Positions 1 through 5,263 of a stretch of 5,416 bases of DNA are shown one piece after another. The notes below the pieces were generated by a model. It did no database searches. It had not been told where the DNA came from and saw only the letters and a program-made list of their open reading frames with translations. How positions within the stretch are numbered: position 1 is the first letter of the stretch; each line of letters starts with the position of its first letter. The stretch comes from an uncultured Eubacterium sp. (GTDB lineage Bacteria; Bacillota_A; Clostridia; Lachnospirales; Lachnospiraceae). A program made the translations under genes and the position numbers. The stretch is taken from positions 1-5,416 of the forward strand of contig CAQBGY010000246.1 of the NCBI GenBank assembly GCA_948759685.1. Reading direction: 5' to 3'.

Positions 1-1615
1 CTACGTTTAAAATCCTGTTATCGCCTCTCAGGGGTTTTCGGACAGTCTCCCCTGCGTTGCCAGAAGCTAAGAGTGGGACAATCAGTGTACGCATATCCGC
101 ATCGGGAACTGCTGTATGCATTCCATTTTTATCCATACGCTTTATAAAGTTTTCCCAATATTGATCCCTTAATATCTCTCTGTATAAAAATGTTTTCCCT
201 GATCCTTTGGCTCCCATGATTACTGTATTTGGAACACTGTTTTTATATTTCTTTATTAGATTCTGAATGGAGTCTGTCATTAATACTTCAAATGTACCAT
301 TTCCTTCCGCAGTAATCTGGTTTGCAGCGAAATCATGGATACATTTAATGATCTTATCACGCGATAATTTGTAATTTTGCATTTGTACTCTGCTTGGTGC
401 TATATAACTATTTTGTACAATCTCACAAATATTTTTATAAAAATCTCTTCCATTTAAATTCTTCATTATTTTAGGAAGAGACTCCAAATGAACAAGTTCA
501 CTCGCAAAAGGAAGTACTGTCACAATATCATCCGTGATAGAAACCCTGTCATCTGTCATATATTGATCATATACAGCGACTAATTCACTAATAATATCAC
601 TGGTAGTCACACCTTCCTGCACCATTGTTAATAAGATTTCGGGTATTTTAGAATTTTCATTCAATGGTAATCCTTTGCTTAACTGGTTTAATAAAATCTC
701 TGTTCCCTTTACTGACTGATAAGATGTTGATGTTACAAGATATTTCTTTACTCTTGGATCAAATAACAACGGCGCTGAAAATTCGCTTAATCCTGCGCGC
801 AAATCAACTAAAACCAGTTCTGCATTTACTTTCTCACCCAATTTTGACAAAACCTCTGACAGAACATATTTCTTACTATAGCTAATGGCAAGACTCTCAG
901 GACTTGAATACATATCCAGCAACTGCTCTATATATCTATACGTTGGCAAAACAATATGTTCCACAATGGTTTTTTCAGTTTCTATCTTAATTGATAATTC
1001 CGACATTTTATCCGAGATCAATTCAATAATTTCATCCACGTTCTCCTTTTCCTGTGTTATCTCTAAAAGATCTAAAAAACTAAATGCCGCTTCCTCCTGG
1101 CCTTTGGTCAACCATGTAATTCCCGGAGCCTCTATATCCGCATCTACAACGAGAAGCTTTTTGGGATTTTTCATATCCTTTAATGAAGACCATGCCTTAA
1201 CAAACGCTAGTAAATACAATGTGCGTCCTACTCCTCCCTTATATGAATGGAAAGCAATCACAGGTACTCCGGGAAGTTCTTTTTCGATCAGCGCATCATA
1301 GTATGCAGATTTTTGATATAAGACACTTTTAAAAAGCGGTGCTACCACACTCTTTTTTTCTCCACCTTCTTCAATCTCAAAAGTAACATTTAAATATTCA
1401 TCTGTTAAATCCAACAAAATTCTATGTTTTTCATTTTCATATTTTTTATCAAAAATCTCATCAAATAAAGTGTCAGCATCTTTTTCCGTGCCCTCTTCAT
1501 TTAAGTGAACAATCACCTCATCGGTATATGTTTCTATATCAACAATTACAGTTCCCCATTTATCCTTGTTTAACAATAGTTTTCTTTCCACATCTTTCCA
1601 TGTATATAACAACAT
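1..1615 (-). CDS. Large ATPase with KGGVGR-type ParA-like domain plus second P-loop (3' end outside window)
   Basis: An uninterrupted reading frame of 538 codons runs off the left edge, so the C-terminus is missing. Residues 1-115 match nothing I recognise. Residues 119-132 carry SYKGGVGRT, a variant of the deviant Walker A motif of ParA/MinD-type (SIMIBI) ATPases. It is followed by LLVVDADIEAPG at 154-165 and VLVDLRAG at 268-275, which fit the Switch I and Walker B strands. A second, classical Walker A, GAKGSGKT at 468-475, starts another P-loop domain that continues beyond the window. From memory, databases call such proteins KGGVGR-motif variant ATPases and find them in accessory or defence-like loci; I cannot verify that here. 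The ATG at 1615 lies 5 nt after the stop of the upstream small gene, with GAGGAAGG about 11 nt ahead as ribosome binding site. The next in-frame Met is far inside, which supports this start. It probably shares the promoter at 2068-2096. The ATPase call is firm; the biological role is unknown. Confidence 0.85.
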   Translation of the reverse strand, partial: MLLYTWKDVERKLLLNKDKWGTVIVDIETYTDEVIVHLNEEGTEKDADTLFDEIFDKKYENEKHRILLDLTDEYLNVTFEIEEGGEKKSVVAPLFKSVLYQKSAYYDALIEKELPGVPVIAFHSYKGGVGRTLYLLAFVKAWSSLKDMKNPKKLLVVDADIEAPGITWLTKGQEEAAFSFLDLLEITQEKENVDEIIELISDKMSELSIKIETEKTIVEHIVLPTYRYIEQLLDMYSSPESLAISYSKKYVLSEVLSKLGEKVNAELVLVDLRAGLSEFSAPLLFDPRVKKYLVTSTSYQSVKGTEILLNQLSKGLPLNENSKIPEILLTMVQEGVTTSDIISELVAVYDQYMTDDRVSITDDIVTVLPFASELVHLESLPKIMKNLNGRDFYKNICEIVQNSYIAPSRVQMQNYKLSRDKIIKCIHDFAANQITAEGNGTFEVLMTDSIQNLIKKYKNSVPNTVIMGAKGSGKTFLYREILRDQYWENFIKRMDKNGMHTAVPDADMRTLIVPLLASGNAGETVRKPLRGDNRILNV

Positions 1616-1620
1616 TGAAA

Positions 1621-2028
1621 TCACATCCCTTCCTCGATCCAACACGCAACATTATTTAAGGTTTCTTCCATTTTTTCCTCTTTATCCTGCTGTTTTTCCT
1701 GTGTCCTGATACAATATCGGTAAAGCTGATGATAAGTTTCTGCAACGACCACATTCTTATGTACAGTGGCTAATTGCGGAAACCTGAAATTCCCCTGTTG
1801 TCCTAAGGAACTGTCCAAAAATAACTTTTCATATTGTTTGTCTTTTTCTCCGATAGCACCACTCAAAAATCAGTTACATAGCCCGCTATGCGCCTGATTT
1901 TTGAGCGGCACTCTCGAAGAAAAATCCTGCGCACTATTAAAAAGTTATTCCTTAACAGTTCCTAACTCTTTCAATATTTTCTCCAGATTATGTGATGTCA
2001 AAATATCCCTTTTATCTGCAACAAGCAT
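1621..2028 (-). pseudogene. Small gene (82 codons before insertion) split by a 156-bp palindromic element
   Basis: An ATG at 2026-2028 has a good ribosome binding site (AAAGGA, about 8 nt upstream) and lies some 40 nt after a strong promoter. The frame reads MLVADKRDILTSHNLEK and continues to KELG, then enters the inserted element and stops after 27 codons. Removing the element plus one TAA copy (159 bp, a multiple of three) joins KELG to QQGNFRFPQLATVHKN and leaves an unbroken 82-residue protein ending WIEEGM at 1621. The C-terminal half is highly charged (QEKQQDKEEKMEE) and probably helical. I do not recognise the family. Its place directly before the ATPase, 5 nt apart, suggests a small partner of that ATPase. 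The downstream fragment is open from a TTG at 1866, but this follows a stop codon and has no ribosome binding site, so I do not treat it as an intact gene. Re-initiation remains possible. Confidence 0.75.
1807..1962. mobile_element. 156-bp palindromic MITE-like insertion with TAA target duplication
   Basis: The outer ends are GGAACTGT and ACAGTTCC. Nearly the whole length is an imperfect palindrome: ATAACTTTT pairs with AAAAGTTAT, a perfect 12-bp arm CTCAAAAATCAG (1862-1873) pairs with CTGATTTTTGAG (1894-1905), and CATAGC/GCTATG (1877-1890) forms the tip. It has no coding capacity. TAA flanks both sides (1804-1806 and 1963-1965), and removing the element plus one TAA restores a continuous reading frame, which supports true insertion. 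The RNA would fold into one long hairpin. It may be a non-autonomous derivative of an insertion sequence or a REP-like repeat; no transposase is present to assign a family. Confidence 0.75.
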
Positions 2029-2067
2029 ACTTTAGTCCTTTCCCATTTTACTCCCTATTTTAAAGTA

Positions 2068-2096
2068 ATTATAGCTTTTTAAAGAAAGGCCGTCAA
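2068..2096 (-). promoter_or_regulatory. Sigma-A promoter for the small gene and ATPase operon
   Basis: On the minus strand TTGACG (2091-2096) and TATAAT (2068-2073) are separated by exactly 17 nt, near the vegetative consensus. Transcription would begin near 2060, leaving a leader of about 30 nt before the ATG at 2028. It should drive the split small gene and, reading through the palindromic insertion, the ATPase. Confidence 0.8.
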
Positions 2097-2204
2097 TAAA
2101 GAGATTGAATTAAGACAATGTACATCTACTATTTTCGTTCTTAGTATGTATCACTTTTGATACTTATTTTATAATCCCTTCACATATCTAAAGGCAACTT
2201 GCAT
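2097..2204. other. Intergenic stretch between the spmA remnant and the ATPase operon promoter
   Basis: I see no coding sequence here. The one structured site is a small dyad, GTATCA-CTTT-TGATAC at 2148-2163, about 50 bp upstream of the -35 box. It could bind a regulator. It loosely resembles the GTGTCA/TGACAC dyads at the attachment-like sites, but the flanks do not match. Confidence 0.3.
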
Positions 2205-2518
2205 TTATATTCTTGATTCTTTACCCATAACTTTGCAATATATCACTGCCACCACCGTACTGAAAAACGTCGCCACAATCGCAGGTGCAATGACTGATGC
2301 TGGATTCGCACTCCCATACTGGCTGCGGTAAGCAATAATATTCACTGGTATTAACTGCAATGACGAGATATTCATCACAAGAAATGTGCACATCTCATTG
2401 CTCGCCGTCCGCGCCCCGCAATCCATGAAACCATTCGCAGCTGCTATCCCCACCTTTGCATCCATATATTCCTCGTTCCCCCGCTCCCGTTCAAGTTCCT
2501 CCAAGTCGCTCATCGCCC
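2205..2518. repeat. Direct repeat, copy 1: spmA 3' end (partner 4950-5263)
   Basis: This 314-bp block matches 4950-5263 with no indel at about 88% identity. The divergence is too large for a fresh duplication and fits two alleles of spmA brought together by integration. Confidence 0.85.
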
Positions 2519-2537
2519 GCAGCCCCCCTTGAGTCAA
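2205..2537 (-). pseudogene. spmA: Orphan 3' end of spmA (displaced host tail)
   Basis: The frame encodes the last 105 or so residues of SpmA, including ARTASNEMCTFLVMN and SSLQLIPVNIIAYRSQYG, and ends at the same codons as the full copy (RI, then TAA). It aligns without gaps to 4950-5263 at a constant offset of 2745 bp. My hand count gives 38 differences in 314 bp, mostly silent, with about nine amino-acid changes. Upstream of the GGGCGATGAG core (2509-2518) spmA homology stops abruptly, and the frame runs briefly into element DNA to a TTG at 2537 inside a dyad. It has no 5' half, no ribosome binding site and no promoter, so it is very unlikely to make a working protein. The low number of amino-acid changes indicates both tails were under selection until recently. 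Confidence 0.85.
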
Positions 2538-2548
2538 GGTAGTGACAC
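2501..2548. other. Attachment-like junction (inner end of the element against the old spmA tail)
   Basis: The spmA core (minus strand GGGCGATGAG) abuts an imperfect dyad, GAGTCAA-GGTA-GTGACAC at 2531-2548. The 48-bp stretch aligns without gaps to 4803-4850 at 36 of 48 positions. spmA homology ends within it, as expected at a recombination junction for an integrase using a site inside spmA. The exact crossover base cannot be fixed. Confidence 0.6.
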
Positions 2549-2628
2549 GTACTTTTTGAAAAATTTATAAAATCACATATTTTCCATCATTGTTAAATCA
2601 TGTCAATAAATAAAGAATCCATATCATA

Positions 2629-2661
2629 AAAGCAGGATGTCATTTTAAAAACTCCTGCTTT
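2629..2661 (-). terminator. Hairpin, probable terminator of the toxin-antitoxin transcript
   Basis: AAAGCAGGA (2629-2637) pairs with TCCTGCTTT (2653-2661) across a 15-nt loop, and on the minus strand the stem is followed by a short T stretch. It lies about 150 bp after the PIN toxin stop codon. The T run is weak, so termination efficiency is uncertain. Confidence 0.5.
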
Positions 2662-2808
2662 CATAATCCGTTATAATATAACTTATCGGAAGTGACTTTT
2701 ACTTCCAGCAAAAAACACTGAACTTGTGCCTTTAATCCGATTATAGCAAATTGTACTTGCCTCTTAATAGCAAAATCTATATTGTTTAGAAAATTTTACT
2801 ATCATCTA
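2662..2808. other. Non-coding stretch between the PIN toxin and the terminator hairpin
   Basis: No reading frame looks real here. A small hairpin, GGAAGT/ACTTCC at 2688-2706, lies in the 3' untranslated part of the toxin-antitoxin transcript. I see no other structure. Confidence 0.4.
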
Positions 2809-3213
2809 CTAAACTAAAATAATAAATGGTTCGTCATAATACGAAATCAAAGAATCATGTGTTAGAAACATAAAGCTTTCTGCTTTTGCTTGAGCCACCA
2901 TAATTCTGTCAAACGGATCATTGTGGCGAGGCGCATTTTCTGTTCGCGTCAATGTTTCCAATGCTGAAACATGTTTGTTTAAAATAGGCAATACAAGGTA
3001 TCCGTTTTCTTCACATCCCTTTTCTAAAAGATTTCCATTCATGCGAAGTTTATCCGGATGCAACATATACTTAATTGTAATTTCCCACACAGAAGCAGTG
3101 CTATAAAATATGTCATTTGCCTTGTCAAGAATAATGTCTTTTGCCTGCTTTGGTAATTTAGGATCATTTAGCACAGCCCAAATTGCTATATGTGTGTCTA
3201 TCAATACTTTCAT
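2809..3213 (-). CDS. VapC-family PIN-domain toxin
   Basis: A 134-residue protein, the usual size for a single PIN domain, which in this family acts as a metal-dependent ribonuclease. The expected landmarks are present: LIDTHIAIW with Asp6, STASVWEITIK with Glu44, NDPFDRIMVAQA with Asp99 and Asp102, and FLTHD with Asp120. These are the acidic residues that coordinate the catalytic metal ions in PIN nucleases. The pattern is closest to the PIN toxins that have DTHxxxW near the N-terminus and DPFDR before the last strand. The ATG at 3213 overlaps the antitoxin stop as ATGA, which points to translational coupling. Nothing is truncated and all key residues are present, so it should be active. The cellular RNA target cannot be inferred from the sequence. 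Confidence 0.9.
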   Translation of the reverse strand: MKVLIDTHIAIWAVLNDPKLPKQAKDIILDKANDIFYSTASVWEITIKYMLHPDKLRMNGNLLEKGCEENGYLVLPILNKHVSALETLTRTENAPRHNDPFDRIMVAQAKAESFMFLTHDSLISYYDEPFIILV

Positions 3214-3467
3214 AAATCGTTTACCCCGAACATTTCTGCAATTTCATCATTACACGCATCAATATCATAATCTGCATCAATTAAATCCTGCCCCTCTAAA
3301 CTGCCAATTCTACGCACACCATTTCTAACTATATCTGATTTTTCATTATTGTTTTCTCCAATTCCGCTGGGTTTCATAAACCGCTGAATCATGTCAAATA
3401 AAAACTGTAAATTATCCTCAGACAAACCATCAAGAGACTGTATCACTTGTTTCTGCAATATTGACAT
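3210..3467 (-). CDS. Type II antitoxin paired with the PIN toxin
   Basis: An 85-residue acidic protein immediately upstream of, and overlapping by 4 nt, the PIN toxin. I chose the ATG at 3467, which has GGAAAGGTGG about 8 nt upstream; a GTG four codons earlier overlaps that ribosome binding site. Residues 1-32 (MSILQKQVIQSLDGLSEDNL and on) look like a short helical dimerisation part. Residues 35-50 are probably disordered. The C-terminus (RRIGSLEG at 52-59, then DIDACNDEIAEMFG at 68-81) has the acidic, short-motif form seen in antitoxins that wrap PIN toxins and block the active site. I see no clear DNA-binding fold, so autoregulation is uncertain. The role rests mainly on position and the toxin's identity. 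Confidence 0.8.
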   Translation of the reverse strand: MSILQKQVIQSLDGLSEDNLQFLFDMIQRFMKPSGIGENNNEKSDIVRNGVRRIGSLEGQDLIDADYDIDACNDEIAEMFGVNDL

Positions 3468-3485
3468 ACTAATTACCACCTTTCC

Positions 3486-3513
3486 AAAATTATATAATTT
3501 TTTAAAAATTATA
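3486..3513 (-). promoter_or_regulatory. AT-only palindromes and possible -10 box ahead of the toxin-antitoxin pair
   Basis: AAAATTAT-ATAATTTT (3486-3501) is a perfect 16-bp palindrome, and it overlaps a second dyad in which TATAATTTTT (3493-3502) pairs with AAAAATTATA (3504-3513). TATAAT boxes on the minus strand lie at 3508-3513, within the last codons of the recombinase-like gene, and at 3489-3494. No convincing -35 is visible. This may be an operator with a weak promoter, or chance symmetry in AT-rich DNA. The gap between the upstream stop and the antitoxin ATG is only 34 nt, so co-transcription is equally plausible. Confidence 0.35.
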
Positions 3514-4482
3514 GTAGTGCTCAGCCATAAGAATTTTTGTATTTATAATTTTTTTCAATTCATTATCCTCCTGCAATAAGCAACCCTGAATCAATTTCTC
3601 ACTTGCTCCTGTCATCTTCTTTATAATAGAATCACTTAAACCTGCCTTTAACAATTGACTGATTCCATACTTTACGGTGCTTGTAACGCTGGTAATCCCA
3701 ATCAAAGCTCCCATATAATCAGGAATTCCAGAATATGATGTGACCTCTGCCCATGGTTCACCAAAACAATCTGTAAACAAAAGCTCGTCTTTATTTACAA
3801 TATTCTTTTTTCGTACAAACTCTTTCATGTCTTTTAACTGTTCGGATAATTTTAGAGGTAGGCGAAGTTCAAACGCATTAATAACAATACAACTATGCAA
3901 TTCGTCATAGTCATCCCATTTTACTTTTCTCAATTCACGGTAAGTAATCCCATACAGCATCATCATTTTCATTCCAATGGCTGCCATTGCTTTTCTAAAG
4001 TTCGTTGTATCTTCCCAGTCTTGTTCAACAAATTGTTCATTTGCCCAATTTAAAATTTTTTCAGCCTGACTGGATGTTAGTGGTTCCTGTTCCACAATGC
4101 CTGCTAATAGCTCAGATTTTTCAATATATGCCATCATTTGCTGCATATATGAATTTTCGCGTAATCGATTATATGAAATTTCATCATATAAGTCAGAATT
4201 CACAATATCCGTCTCTTTTCGAATGTAATTGAAGAGCTGGCCGACCACAGTTGCATACCGTTTCGCTTTTGTCTTTGTTTTATACCTCTTTACATTTTCC
4301 ACATTGTAAACTAAACTCTTTAATATAAACTCAACATCTATGCCTTTCAATAAAATACGAAGCGGATCACCTGACAACGAATTCTCCCAATATTTTTCTA
4401 AATATTCACTAAAATTCCTCACATCACTCTTATAATCAGGATATTCTTTTATAAAACTATTTGTAATATCTTTATAATCCAT
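3502..4482 (-). CDS. Tyrosine recombinase-like protein lacking catalytic residues
   Basis: A 326-residue protein laid out like a phage integrase. Residues 15-95 resemble a helical core-binding domain (YLEKYWENS, then TKAKRYATVVGQLFNYIRK). Residues 135-320 resemble the catalytic domain. The helix normally reading TGLRISELxxLKW appears as YGITYRELRKVKW at 177-189, with Thr180 where the first catalytic Arg belongs. The stretch before LLKAG (277-281) lacks the HxxR box, TGAS at 291-294 replaces the usual GH, and no Tyr sits near 301-302. By hand alignment all the key residues are gone, yet the frame is intact over family length. It probably binds DNA without cutting it, or is a very divergent member. 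The ATG at 4482 has AGGGGG about 7 nt upstream. The toxin-antitoxin pair follows 34 nt later, perhaps in one operon. The fold call is moderate and rests on motif spacing. Confidence 0.6.
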   Translation of the reverse strand: MDYKDITNSFIKEYPDYKSDVRNFSEYLEKYWENSLSGDPLRILLKGIDVEFILKSLVYNVENVKRYKTKTKAKRYATVVGQLFNYIRKETDIVNSDLYDEISYNRLRENSYMQQMMAYIEKSELLAGIVEQEPLTSSQAEKILNWANEQFVEQDWEDTTNFRKAMAAIGMKMMMLYGITYRELRKVKWDDYDELHSCIVINAFELRLPLKLSEQLKDMKEFVRKKNIVNKDELLFTDCFGEPWAEVTSYSGIPDYMGALIGITSVTSTVKYGISQLLKAGLSDSIIKKMTGASEKLIQGCLLQEDNELKKIINTKILMAEHYYNF

Positions 4483-4505
4483 TTCATTCCCCCTATTTTT
4501 TTACT

Positions 4506-4534
4506 ATTATAAAATATTTTTCCCGAAATGTCAA
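4506..4534 (-). promoter_or_regulatory. Perfect-consensus sigma-A promoter for the recombinase-like gene
   Basis: TTGACA (4529-4534) and TATAAT (4506-4511) on the minus strand are exactly 17 nt apart, both matching the vegetative consensus. The start of transcription would fall near 4499, giving a leader under 20 nt before the ATG at 4482. A promoter this strong in a mobile element is often held down by a repressor; candidate sites lie directly upstream. Confidence 0.85.
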
Positions 4535-4802
4535 TCACATTTTATGATACATAAAATATAAGTTTCAAGAGCATAATATTTGTATTTTTCTTTATTTTAT
4601 CACATAAAATAATCTAATTTGTTTAAGATTTATTTATTATTATTCTATATTTAACGAATTTATATTTGGTTTCTAATATCTAAAACTTTCTTATTCACTG
4701 TTTCATAAATGCATTAAATAAATATTTTTACCAATTCATAATAAATAAAAACAAAATGTACATATTTCAAATTTTTGATTAGACTATAAGCATAGTTTCA
4801 GT
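4535..4802. other. AT-rich non-coding DNA with two related dyads
   Basis: There is no credible gene. Two similar inverted repeats stand out: ATTTTATG-ATA-CATAAAAT at 4539-4557, touching the -35 box, and TTATTTTAT-CAC-ATAAAATAA at 4592-4612, with centres 54 bp apart. They could be operators for the promoter at 4506-4534, or arm-type binding sites for a recombinase-like protein. From 4613 to 4802 I see only AT-rich sequence. Confidence 0.4.
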
Positions 4803-4850
4803 CCATATCACTTATTGCCCGCAATCACCCTTGTGTCAAGTCATTGACAC
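4803..4850. other. Second attachment-like site with degenerate spmA stub and perfect dyad
   Basis: GTGTCAA-GTCA-TTGACAC (4833-4850) is a perfect 7-bp inverted repeat. Next to it the minus strand reads GGGCAATAAGTGATATGGA, a decayed version of the spmA codons for Arg-Ala-Met-Ser-Asp-Leu-Glu that soon hits a stop. The block aligns without gaps to 2501-2548. It is probably a relic junction of another integration, or a part of the element that mimics the target. Confidence 0.55.
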
Positions 4851-4936
4851 GAACTTTAAAAAAAATATGAAACCAAAAATTTGTTGTCATTTTTTAAAAT
4901 TATGCCAACAAATAATGAGTACATTTTTAATCCCAA

Positions 4937-4965
4937 AAAGCAAAGAGCGTTATATTCTTTGCTTT
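4937..4965 (-). terminator. Terminator overlapping the spmA stop codon
   Basis: AAAGCAAAGA (4937-4946) and TCTTTGCTTT (4956-4965) form a perfect 10-bp stem with a 9-nt loop. On the minus strand the stem ends in a short T run. The hairpin includes the last codons and stop of spmA, an unusually tight arrangement that would end the transcript at the gene's end. Confidence 0.6.
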
Positions 4966-5263
4966 CTATCCATAAGTTTACAATATATCACCGCCACCAC
5001 CGTACTAAAAAACGTCGCCACAATCGCGGGCGCAATCACCGCTGCCGGATTCGCACTCCCATACTGACTGCGATAAGCAATAATATTCACCGGTATCAAC
5101 TGCAAAGACGAAATATTCATCACAAGAAACGTACACATTTCATTACTTGCCGTCCGCGCCCCGCAATCCGCAAAACCATTTGAAGCTGCCATACCCACCT
5201 TTGCATCCATATATTCCTCATTCCCCCGCTCCCGCTCAAGTTCCTCCAAATCACTCATCGCCC
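4950..5263. repeat. Direct repeat, copy 2: spmA 3' end (partner 2205-2518)
   Basis: This copy is fused in frame to the upstream part of spmA. Immediately to the right of 5263 the gene continues (codons for TPAGL), while copy 1 departs into other DNA, which places the recombination point near the GGGCGATGAG core at 5254-5263. Confidence 0.85.

Larger units (their letters stand above)
2501..2661. repeat. Diverged repeat, copy 1: core, dyad, spacer, hairpin (partner 4803-4965)
   Basis: The order core, dyad, AT-rich spacer of about 80 bp and hairpin recurs at 4803-4965. The dyad part is about 75% identical and the first 65 bp of spacer (2549-2613) about 62% identical without gaps. The hairpin sequences differ but share position and AAAGCA ends. 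This looks like the conserved end of a family of integrated elements. Confidence 0.6.
4803..4965. repeat. Diverged repeat, copy 2 (partner 2501-2661)
   Basis: Core, dyad, AT-rich spacer and hairpin occur in the same order as at 2501-2661. Here the hairpin is the spmA terminator itself, which suggests that this end module first arose downstream of an spmA gene and was then carried by the element. Confidence 0.55.
2519..5263. mobile_element. Inferred integrated element (or stacked elements) inside spmA
   Basis: The bounds are the two copies of the spmA core, near 2509-2518 and 5254-5263, which flank about 2.7 kb. The contents are a replacement spmA 3' end, a relic attachment-like site, a recombinase-like gene and a toxin-antitoxin pair. 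The layout, integration in a gene with its 3' end restored by the element, is typical of tyrosine-recombinase islands. No active recombinase is visible, so mobility would need one supplied in trans. Confidence 0.6.

Noticed and set aside
885..1301. Plus-strand reading frames across the ATPase, PIN, recombinase-like and spmA genes
   Set aside because: They lie opposite well-supported minus-strand genes, show no family motifs and have biased composition typical of antisense frames.
1621..1866. A standalone 81-codon gene starting at TTG 1866
   Set aside because: It starts inside the palindromic insertion right after an in-frame stop with no ribosome binding site. The join to the upstream fragment explains it better.
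1862..1905. CRISPR repeat or rho-independent terminator
   Set aside because: It is a single palindrome without spaced repeats, and no T run follows the stem; the flanking TAA pair and palindromic outer ends fit an inserted element.
2148..2163. A fourth attachment-like site based on the GTATCA/TGATAC dyad
   Set aside because: The arms are only loosely similar, and no spmA-like core or shared spacer is present beside it.
2205..2537. A complete small membrane protein gene starting at TTG 2537
   Set aside because: It is the tail of spmA, and its first few codons are junction DNA lacking translation signals.
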